Assembly: GCA_016748015.1 (NCBI GenBank)
Contig: JAAOMT010000134.1
Span: 1,433,726 to 1,497,725, forward strand
Reading direction: 5' to 3'
DNA: 64,000 bases
Source of the DNA: Geosiphon pyriformis
Lineage: Eukaryota > Glomeromycota > Glomeromycetes > Archaeosporales > Geosiphonaceae
The notes under the pieces were generated by a model. It ran no database searches. It saw only the letters and a program-made list of their open reading frames with translations, and was not told the DNA's origin. The number at the start of each line of letters is the position of its first letter. The stretch's first letter is position 1. Position numbers and translations under genes: made by a program. Shown here in pieces: positions 55,741 through 64,000 of this stretch.

Positions 55741-56343
55741 ATGTGGTGTTGTATAATTCATCCTTGTCATGTAGGTAGTGCTGCAGTTTTCTTAATGCTC
55801 TGTTGAATACAGCTTCAAACAGCATTCCTTTTCTTACCCAGTCATAGATGAGGATCATGTATTGGCAAGTTGTATTACACGTTCCTCCTCTGCCTGACAT
55901 GTCAATCCAGTTATACCCTTTTGGCAATGGTTCTTCACAAGCAAGACACGGTTCTTCATCCCATTTTCCATGTCTTTCTGGATAACCGTATTTTTCTTTG
56001 TTATAATGGTTACAATAGTAGTGGATGAGATTTCTTGGGTCTTCGTCCAGTGTGTTGTATACAGTCATGGATGAAAGTTTCTTATTGCAAACCAAACATT
56101 CTAGTTTTGGTCTGCATTGCTGGCAGTTTCTTCATGGACTTGTCTGGTTCCATTTAGATCTTTTTTCACTCCTCCAAGTTGGTACGGCCAGTAGTCCTGT
56201 TCTTTGGTCATCAGCCCATGAGAGCTGATAAGTTTTGATGGCTGGTAGGGCTGGATTTTTCTCAAATTCAAAGGTGAGTTTTTGGTTGGTGCTGGGTTTT
56301 TGGAAGTGGTCACATGTGGCTGGAATTCTGGTATGGTGGTCAT
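55739..56343 (-). pseudogene. Cys-rich region of C1
   Basis: The best copy (55739-56095, 118 codons) reads VCNKKLSSMTVYNT, YYCNHYNKEKYGYPERHGKW, PCLACEEPLPKGYNWIDM, CNTTCQYMILIYDWVRKGML and a helical tail. Spacing of Cys pairs suggests two zinc sites. The piece at 56101-56343 (FQPHVTTSKNPAPTKNSPL; LTKEQDYWPYQLGG-like) matches the protein between protease and Cys region in family B. No domain name is assigned. Confidence 0.6.
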
Positions 56344-56878
56344 TATAGCTGATAAGAAGTTCTTAAGTGGTCTAGTCTAGTGTGGTGTTGGCTTTTGTTA
56401 GCTAGTCATTCTTTATTAACACTTGATATTGTGTAGCATCCATTATTAATACTTTTGTAGGTATTATTATGCTGTTAATTTCAAAAAGAAATGAGTCAAT
56501 TTTGCCATGAGGCAGTTTGGTACTTCTATTGGCTGTTATAATTTGGAACATCGTGGTGCAATCAACTTTGAAATCCAGTTGGTTTACTAGTTAAAGTGTC
56601 ACAATGCTTCCAGTGGATCTACTGTCTAAGATAAGTTTAATTGGCATGTTGTTTACTTTTGTTTCTGTATACATAGCAGTAATTGGGCATTCCTCATCCA
56701 ATGCTGTTTTATTAAATATAGCCTCTTTTTTCTCTAATTCAAAAGGAAAAATAGCTGCAAGACTGCTATCTTCTATAACAATGGCTGGTGGTATTGTTTG
56801 GATCAAGTTCTGACTATTGGTGATATTTTTGGTTCCAGGTACATTACCATTAATATTTCCAAGATTTAAGTTTTCCAA
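56344..56878 (-). pseudogene. Protease of C1
   Basis: The frame 56591-56878 begins MENLNLGNINGNVPG and contains EDSSLAAIFPFELEKKEA and the active-site stretch LILDSRSTGSIVTL, with the Gly of DSG changed to Arg. The downstream part has LVNQ..., NRSTKLPHGKID and LIKNDWLTK-like motifs. Stops at 56591 and others. Probably inactive. Confidence 0.75.
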
Positions 56879-58291
56879 TATATTAAGATAAGTTGGCTGG
56901 AAATTTGGATAGTTTGGGTAATTTGTATTTGTTTGCTGATTAGGTCTTACACAGTTTGGGTTTCATTGAACCAACACATTTTGATTCTACATGGGCTGAT
57001 TTTAGAGCTCGAGACACCAATTTTAGTTGGCTACCATGGGCTGTTGTTGGTAAGTTCCTTGATTTTGGTACATGGTAGGGTATTGATGTGGTATTGGCAT
57101 GTATTGATTTCTGAGCATTTGGAGGGGAACGCATAATAATTATTTTTGCATGCCTTTTGTATCATTCACATTTGACATTGGCCAATCAAATGTCCTATGC
57201 ATTTGCAAAAATGGCAGGCATGTGTTTCTGTTCTGAAGTTCTGACACAACAAGTGATTATTTTGGCTGCTACTAAATTCCTGGTTGTGTCTTTGAGGTGG
57301 TTGGTATGTATTACTTCTTCCTGGGTCTGAGGTGAGATAACTTTCTATTTTCTTAAAGAGTTCCTCTCTTAATTGTGTTACTTTCTTTTCTAACATTTCT
57401 GTTTTGTTTTCCTCCATTACTATATTAATCATTTGACTATAATTAGCTTCTTTCTCAGCCAATTCAAGAGCTTTGGCGAGCATAATGGCTTCTAGTAAGA
57501 AATTAGGGTAAGCAGGGCATATTCTTTCTAAAATACTGCATTTTAATTCTTTAATAAATTGATTTAAAACCTGAGGATTGGTATAGTATCCTTGCTCAAT
57601 TGCTTCAATCTAATGACGAATTCAATTGAATTAAACAAGGTATTGGGTAACAGTTTCACTTGTACCTTGCTTGATAGTATTGAATTCATTCTGCAGTTAG
57701 ATTATGGCTAAAATACTCCAAGAGTGCATCTTTGAATTTGGCAAAGGTCATGGATTTTGTTTCCAAGCTTTGATACCATAAGTCAGTAGTGTCTTTTAAA
57801 AAGAAAAATAATGTTTGAATTGCTCTTTGATTATTCCAGTTATTTGCCTAGATGGTTTTTTGTGCTTCTCTGAGCCATGTGTACACATCTGTTTCTTTTT
57901 CTTCTTCTGAGAAATCTGTTAATTGCATGATGTATGGTGTGGCCATTTTGTTGTTGTTTTCTGCTGGTGAGTTTATTGGTCTAAGAGGAGGTGAGATGAT
58001 ATTTCCTTGAGCGTCCCTAAAAGTGGCTTCACTTATATCTGGTTTTTCCTCTTGATCATGAGTTTTTTGGTTTCTGGACTGGCTGCTTGTTTTAGTGACT
58101 GGTTTTGTGCTTGTTTTTTCACTGGTTTTTTTAGATTCCAATTCAGACTCCTCTTTGCAGTTTTCAAATTCCACTCCGAATTTTGGTTGAAAAAGAGGTT
58201 TTTGGAATAGTAATGAATATCTTCCTGTAATTGGTATATTTTCTCAATTGCATTGTTTGAGCTTCTCAGTGTAATTAGGAGTTCTCGGCAT
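56879..58291 (-). pseudogene. Gag of C1
   Basis: The ATG at 58289-58291 reads MPRTPNYTEKLKQCN. Open pieces are 57848-58174 (Glu/Lys/Ser-rich, then INSPAENNNKMATPYIMQL and DVYTWLREAQ) and 57166-57483 (helical NIVMEENKTEMLEKKVTQL and the knuckle CHFCKCIGHLIGQC, all four ligands kept). Between them the capsid-like part (LWYQSLETKSMTFAKFKDAL) has stops. The ATG coincides with the GCAT flank of the B4 LTR. Confidence 0.75.
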
Positions 58292-59199
58292 TGTTACTCA
58301 TAAAAAAAGAAAACAGATATAGAAAATAGCAGACCAATAAGAGAATAGTATTTAACACATGAGCACATTGCTTAGCAATGTGAAGCAATGTCAAAAATCA
58401 TGGCACATTGCTCAGCAATGTAGAGCAATGTTAGAAAACACAGCACATTGCTCAGCAATGTAGAGCAATGTTAGAAAATTAGAGCACATTGCTCAACAAT
58501 GTGAGCATTGCTCAAGAAATTATAGCACATTGCTCAGAAATGTAAGCAATCTCATAGAACATCAATTATATATATATAATGGTAGCATTAGAAGTAGAAA
58601 AAAAAAATCCTTAGTTGAAAGACCTCTCTGTTTAGATTTTATCTAAAGCAACTTTCCAAATCACAAATATCAATAAATAATTATTTATTATCTTAATCCA
58701 CTCTCTACTATCAACATGAAGTGTTGATAGTAATTGATACTTAACCATACTAGAACAATAGCTCTTGATCACAGCTATTAACAGGATACTAACTTGCAAT
58801 TGCTTTTGTTATTTTCTTTATTTTTTTTTATTTTCTTTTATTTCTTTTGTTATTTCTTTGGTGTTATTAAAAATGATTAAGGATTAAGTGCTGAGATACA
58901 GACATCATAGGGACTGGTAAAAGACCTGTGAAACAAGAGTAGAACACTCATAGATTTGAAGATAGCTTACCAGGAGAATTACCAGCCACCACGCTAAGAA
59001 AGAAATTTGACAAAACTGCAGTTTTGGAAAGCTATGGATAAAACCATCAATTAAAATCTCTGTCTATTATACAAAGGACTCAACTCTAAAAACCTTCAGA
59101 TATAATCAACATACCAGTGTCACCAGCCTTGTCAAGATATTGAGCACCAAGTTATGGATTTGTTATTTGATTTGAGACCCCAAATAATTATCTGTAATA
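58292..59199 (+). repeat. 5' LTR of B4 (908 bp)
   Basis: It starts TGTTACTC and ends CTGTAATA (CA changed to TA). Repeats built on CATTGCTCAGCAATG and TAGAGCAATGTTAGAAA (58357-58550) precede a TATATATATA box at about 58568-58577. Confidence 0.9.
58357..58550 (+). repeat. Palindromic tandem array in the B4 LTR
   Basis: About five units of roughly 40 bp each contain CATTGCTnAGCAATG, a near-perfect palindrome that would form short hairpins. The array ends about 20 bp before the TATA box. Confidence 0.85.
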
Positions 59200-59201
59200 T
59201 T

Positions 59202-59216
59202 TGGTGCTTTTTGTAA
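59202..59216 (+). other. Primer-binding site of B4
   Basis: TGGTGCTTTTTGTAA starts two bases after the LTR. It shares TGGTGCT with family A although the LTRs are unrelated. Confidence 0.55.
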
Positions 59217-59258
59217 AATATAATCTTACAGAAAACCAACATCAACAACTAATCAACA

Positions 59259-62220
59259 GTGGCAGAATCAGAAAGTATAGGAGCAAACCATTTAGGATTT
59301 GTGAAATCCTTATTTCAACACTATTGTCAACACTTGGGATTAAATCACAATCAAATATTAGCAGAATCAGCCTTCAATTTCTATGTCAACGAGAGAATTG
59401 CCTATTTGTTAGAGACACCAGTAAACACTGAATCAGTGAGAGAAACTTTCTATCATGAATTAATACAAAACACCAGTTTACCAACAAATCATAATTTTGC
59501 ATCCATTATTACCAAGATTAACAAAGAAATTGAACATCACACACATAAAAGATATCCAATCATCTACTCAAGTAAAGGCAAAGAAAAACTACAAACATCA
59601 GCAGTAACATCTCAATAGATTCAACCACCCACTTGGAAGAAACACAGAGTTGAATCACCCACAAATTTATTATATCATTATACTCTGGAAAGTGCCATCT
59701 ATATCACATCACCAAATGCATCTACATTAAATGTGACACTAACATTTAGATGATTCACATTTCAAAGTAAACAAAGGAAAACAGAACTACTAGAACCATA
59801 TGGTGAATATTTTAAAGGATTTAAATTGTGATTGCCAACACCATTAGGAATCTGATCACTACTACCTCCACCAGATTTTGGAATAGCCAATCTGTGGAAA
59901 CCAACCAAATTGGAAAAAGAACAAAAAGAAGAAGAGGAAAAAGAATCTGAAGATCAAAAATTCACTTACCAGAACCCAATTACTAAAAATCCAGATATTG
60001 AAACCCTGAAATTTCAGGCTCAGCAAGATCAAAATCTAAAAAATCCGGAAATTAAAACTCTGAATATTCAGACACCATTAATTCAGGATAATCAAAACCC
60101 CGAAACAATCAATCAGCAAAACTTACCTCCAGAAATTGTCATCAATCAGCCACCAATTGAACCAATTATTGAACTGATTCAACAGCAGTCACTCTAGCAA
60201 CCAATTCAATATCCACAACAATCAATTCAACAGTTATCAGTACTATCTCTATAGCAACAACAACAACCCATGGTGTTTGCACCAATTGTGAAACTTGAGA
60301 AGTTCACCAGCAAAGAGAACAACACCCAGGCATAGATCAATAATGTTGCCAAAGCAATTATGGTGAATAACTGGGATGATCAAAGAGCCCTCCAAGCAAT
60401 CACATACTTTCTTTAGGATACCACTGATTCCTATTATCAAAGTTTAGCAGCCAGACTACAAACCTTTCAGGAATTCAAACTGGAGTTCTTGAGATATTTC
60501 AGTAATAATAATAGTATCAATCACTTGGCCAACACTTTTATTACTATCAAACAAGGGAAAACTAAAGCAGTCACCACTTACCTGGGATGATTTTATAGAA
60601 GTTTGCAACAGATCCAAGCAATCAATACTAACTATTTTACAGTGCCACAAATTCTCAACCAATTTATCCATGGTCTGTACAGTAGCATCTTGCAGCATGT
60701 TGTTACCAGAGGTTTTTAGTCTCTTTTCTTCAATGTTGTTGATGCCTGTTTGCTGTGAATTTACGTTTTTTGGATGTGGTTGAACCTCCAGTAACTGAAT
60801 TTATCTTCAAATTATCTCTTATAATTTGAACTGCTGGGCTTATAAGTGGAATGGCCAATTCCATGCCAGTTACTTTGTATAGTTACATTGTAGTAAACGT
60901 CAACTCTTTTCCAAGAATTGCTCATCTGAAAGCTCACTAAAAATGTGTAGTTACTTTGCTGTGAAAGTCAACTCTTCTACAGGAATTCTTGTCTGTAGGC
61001 TACCCAAATGATTTATAATAAGAAAAAAAAGAGAATAAAAGAAATGTAAAAAAAAAAGTAAAACTGATGATTTATGGAAGTCATTTCAGATCCAGGCCTG
61101 AAAGTGCTTTAACAGTCTAGTGAAATTGGTAGCTAATCAATTTCAACTGTTAGTAAGGTTTGGTTAATTTCAAGGGAAATAATTAAGAATTTGATTTTTC
61201 GAATTATTTGATATTTATTTTGTTTTTGTATGTAAAGGATGATTCTAATTATTAAATCTAAAGTAAGATACATTTTCTCGAAGAGAAAAGCTCTTCTTTT
61301 ATACAACTTGTCATAACACTATTCTATAAACTTGAACTTTGCTATTTTCTATAATTTTACTGAACTAAAGATACATTTCGGCAAACTACAAGTTATTTCT
61401 GTAAACTATTAGATATTTCAGCGAACTATCAATTATTTCGGCAAATTTTTTACAAATTTTGGCAAACTTTTTGAATGTTACATAGTTTGGGGTATTGCAT
61501 AATTGATCATCACAATTAGGTTACATTTGTGTTATGTACAAATTGGGTTATTAATTAAATAATAATTTCAGATATTTTGCTAATGTAATATGTGATAATT
61601 TGAAACGATGATATATGCTAATTGATAATAAGATTTATAAGGGTAATTTCATGCTAAACAATATCTCTAATTTTGTCTGATAACAATGTACACATATTGT
61701 ATCTCAACACCCTTCAAGACACAGTTACACACACCAGAGATTTCGAGTCAGCAGAGTTAGAGGCCAATCATACTCAAGCCATAAACCTAGTAATGAACAG
61801 ATTATCTGAATTGAATTCTAAGTTGAAACAATTTAGTAATTCCATCAACCAAAAATTAAAGGGATACTTAGGTAACAATTAGGCAATCTATCAACCTCTA
61901 CAATGATGCAATAATCAAGGAAATGTAAATCATTTCCAGAATCAGTCGTGCCCATCATCCTCAACCAATCAGCAGTGGCAGTAGGAAATGCATGTTTGTC
62001 ACTACTGTGGTAAACAAGGGCATTTAAGGGTTAACTGTAGGTTAAGAATAGATAACCAACAATTGGAAAATCAATATTGAAACTCCAATCACCAGTTCTT
62101 AACTCTGAATTACCAATTCAACCCAACACCATATCAACTGACTTATTTGCTGATGACACAACAGCCAATATATTAACCACCCATATATTAATCTTCAGTC
62201 TATTAACCACAGCCACCAGT
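59259..62220 (+). pseudogene. Gag of B4, split by a solo LTR
   Basis: Reading starts at GTG 59259 (probably a former ATG): AESESIGANHLGFVKSLFQ. The N-terminal part is open to 59618, then stops. A Pro/Gln/Glu-rich stretch (59910-60197) leads to the capsid-like part (VKLEKFTSKENNTQA; LEFLRYFSNNNSINHLANTF). After the solo LTR (60701-61685) it continues with SAELEANHTQAINLVMN and a complete zinc knuckle, CHYCGKQGHLRVNC, at about 61997-62038. Gag and protease are in the same frame, unlike family A. Confidence 0.78.
60701..61685. repeat. Solo LTR of a fourth family inside B4 gag (985 bp)
   Basis: TGTTACCAG...CTGATAACA is flanked by ATGT on both sides (60697-60700 and 61686-61689). Excision rejoins LQHV to HILYLNTLQ, matching B2 gag (LQHVCLMHSQTL). 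No other copy is in the window, so the parent element is unknown. It contains two imperfect copies of a unit of about 65 bp (about 60870-61005) and a run of roughly 23-bp repeats built on TTTCGGCAAACTA (about 61374-61470). Confidence 0.92.
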
Positions 62221-62221
62221 A

Positions 62222-62953
62222 ATGTATCAATCATTGCAGCCACAAATAATTTATCAGGCACCCACAATTCAAACACCACCATTTAACCCAGCTCAAATAA
62301 CATTAGGAAATCTCAGATCCAGAGTAATCCAAAACTGGAGATCGGCAATGGTGATTCACCAACCAATTTCTATTTCATCAAATCAACCATCAAGATCACA
62401 CCAGCAGAGTTTAGGAACCGGGTATAACCAAAATCCGAGTTCTCAAAACTACTTAAGTCTTCTGGTTAGCCCAGAAGATGCTGCACCCAGCATACAGGAA
62501 ACCAACCAAAGGACACTTACCAACAACATTCTACCCACAACTATCTTCCACAACAAATCATTAGCCGTGATCTTTCCATTTAAACTTAAAGAACCATCAG
62601 TAACCCCTCTATTTAATGAAGCTGTCCTCGAAGAGAAACTCATCACTGCCATGTACACAGATGTCAAAGTTGATGATCAGTTCATCAAATTGATATTAAA
62701 TAGTAGATCAGTTGGCAGTATCATTACAAAACAACTCATGGACCAATTAGATCATCGAGTTGATCGAACTGCCAGCACATGTATTATCACAGCTGATGAA
62801 GCAACTAAAATTCCAATTGGCGAAATTGACAATTTACCAATTGAAATCAATGGCATTATCATGTCCATTAAAGTTTTTGTGATAAAAGCAACACAATATC
62901 AAGCACTCATTGGCAATGACTGGTTGTCCAAAACCAATGTTGTACTGGACTGA
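62222..62953 (+). pseudogene. Gag C-terminus and protease of B4
   Basis: A 243-codon frame begins in the Pro/Thr/Gln-rich gag tail, then reads NKSLAVIFPFKLKEPSV, the active-site stretch LILNSRSVGSIITKQLMDQ (DSG changed to NSR), TADEATKIPIGEIDNLPIEI and QALIGNDWLSKTNVVLD. The fold landmarks are complete but both the catalytic Asp and the Gly are lost. A TGA at 62951-62953 ends it. Confidence 0.85.
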
Positions 62954-63690
62954 ACAACTCAAGAACTGGCACTCAGTTAGAACAGTTGACACACGTAAGT
63001 ACCAGCCACATGTGACCACTTCAAGATGACCAACCCAACAACACTCCTAGTTGAGTTCAAAAAGGAGAAAAAAAAACCTATCTGAGAAGCCTACTAAGTC
63101 TTATGGGCTGATAAAAACCACAACAAACTGCTGCCAATACTATCATAAGACAACCAAAGAAAAGGGAAACAAAAAGAAATCAAACTTACTTGAGACATCA
63201 ACAACAACTGGAAAACCAATAAAGACCAAGAGGAAGTGATAAATTAAGAGTAGGAAGAGAATAAAAATGAGAAAGAGAAGGGAAAGGCAAAAGAAGAAGA
63301 ATCAACATCCACAGACACCTACACCATTTATACTCATCTATTACCACAACCAATCAACTATCATTGACCAAAGCTTATATGTGTCAATTGTGGCAAGAAA
63401 CTGTCATCAATGGGCACATGCTGTGGCAATGACAAGGAATACCCAATCATGACTAAATTTTATTGTCACCCATGCGTTGTAGAACGTTTTGGATGACCAA
63501 AATGACAAGAAAAATGGGACAACCAATCATGTTTTGCATGTGGAATAATCTTGTTTGACGAGAAAATATGGAATAACATTCCTGGACAAAGAGAAACATG
63601 TGACAAGACATGTTAGTACACTATCTTAATAAATAACTGGGTATGCAAGAGAACACCAATCGACAATACATGGAAAAGAGTGTTATGACA
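62954..63690 (+). pseudogene. Cys-rich region of B4
   Basis: Plus-strand frames read FKKEKKKPI, DKNHNKLLPILS, a Lys/Glu-rich stretch (63051-63300), then CVNCGKKLSSMGTCC near 63384, FYCHPCVVERFG near 63460, CFACGIILFDEKIWNN near 63535 and CDKTC followed by a stop and YTILINNW near 63600. This is the clearest display of the four Cys pairs of the region shared with B2 and C1. Confidence 0.65.
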
Positions 63691-64000
63691 ATTGGAAGGA
63701 TATCCTCATGATGAACATGAACTTTGGAGAATGGCATATGCAAAAGCAGAAGACATGACAACCAGTAAATTACTGGAAATAAAAAACAATTCTTTATCTC
63801 TTCCTGAACCTGAATACATCCAAACTTTTGACATCTTTGGCAACATCAAGAATAACCTGGAAGAATTCCATGAACACTACTAGTGATTAATGCCCACAAT
63901 AGAAAAGCAGAAACAATGCTTAGAAGAAATCAACACTCAACTATATGACCACTGTTTGATTCCATGTGACTTCCAGTATTGTAATGAGTATGACCTTATT
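63691..64000 (+). pseudogene. Start of the dUTPase segment of B4, cut by the window end
   Basis: LEGYPHDEHELWRMAYAKAE, SKLLEIKNNSLSLPEPEYIQ and TFDIFGNIKNNLEEFHEHY match residues 1-68 of the B2 dUTPase frame. A stop follows. The Cys motif appears near 63940-64000 with its first Cys changed to Tyr (YDHCLIPCDFQYCNEY). The dUTPase domain itself should lie just beyond the window. Confidence 0.8.

Larger units (their letters stand above)
51943..58291 (-). mobile_element. Element C1: family C dUTPase-bearing Ty3/gypsy element with integrase deleted
   Basis: On the minus strand: gag from ATG 58291, protease, Cys-rich region, dUTPase, linker, RT, RNase H, then a direct jump at about 53110 to a remnant of the 3' ORF, and the 3' LTR (51943-52783). 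The integrase is missing, so this is an internal deletion. The 5' LTR is not seen, because B4 lies immediately beyond the gag start. The left 4-bp flank is ACAT (51939-51942). Confidence 0.85.
58292..64000 (+). mobile_element. Element B4: family B retrotransposon, 3' part beyond the window
   Basis: On the plus strand: 5' LTR (58292-59199), primer site, gag split by a solo LTR, protease, Cys-rich region, then the start of the dUTPase segment at the window end. It inserted at the gag start codon of C1; the left 4-bp flank is GCAT (58288-58291). The order and sequence match B2. Many stops. Confidence 0.88.

Overview
The window looks like a repeat-choked segment of a fungal genome. It is very AT-rich and holds one spliced, apparently intact host gene: a seven-exon queuine tRNA-ribosyltransferase accessory subunit (QTRT2-like), minus strand, 35294-36914. 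Almost everything else is retrotransposon. The two LINE ORF1 types and the spliced gene style resemble what I know of Glomeromycotina (arbuscular mycorrhizal fungi such as Rhizophagus or Gigaspora). That assignment is inferred from protein recognition and was not tested by a search.

I label three Ty3/gypsy-like families and one extra LTR. Family A (LTR about 650-715 bp) is present as A1 (1-7421, minus), A2 (13851-16153, minus, truncated), A3 (20786-28443, minus, both LTRs) and A4 (48959-51942, plus, truncated). Its order is gag, -1 frameshift, protease, Cys cluster, RT, RNase H, integrase, then an unrecognised ORF here called ORFx that ends inside the 3' LTR. Family B (LTR about 760-910 bp) is present as B1 (9536-12268, plus), B2 (16154 to about 32685, minus, split by A3 and by a solo LTR), B3 (about 32685-35110, minus, fused to B2) and B4 (58292-64000, plus, running off the window). 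Its order is gag, protease, Cys-rich region, dUTPase, RT, RNase H, integrase, then an unrelated 3' ORF here called ORFy. Family C is one element, C1 (51943-58291, minus), with the same protease, Cys-rich, dUTPase, RT order, plus a solo LTR inside A2. A fourth LTR type is a solo LTR inside B4 gag.

Layout: 1-7421 A1, inserted into a minus-strand LINE ORF1 (7422-9535); 9536-13850 family B debris and LTRs; 13851-16153 A2 holding a C-type solo LTR; 16154-35110 the B2/B3 chimera holding A3 and a B-type solo LTR; 35111-36914 the host gene; 36915-39060 AT-rich spacer; 39061-45830 a full-length but dead plus-strand LINE with ORF1, endonuclease, RT, RNase H, C-terminal zinc motif and poly(A); 45831-48958 AT-rich spacer and a more decayed minus-strand LINE; 48959-58291 A4 and C1; 58292-64000 B4.

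The most interesting signals are: a textbook U_UUA_AAC frameshift signal at the gag stop of family A, kept in three copies; a dUTPase between protease and RT, preceded by a Cys-rich region, in two families; an extra 3' ORF in families A and B; exact 4-bp target duplications; tandem arrays immediately upstream of the TATA box in all three LTR families; and a TpG-to-TpA bias that has hit start, catalytic and zinc-binding codons.
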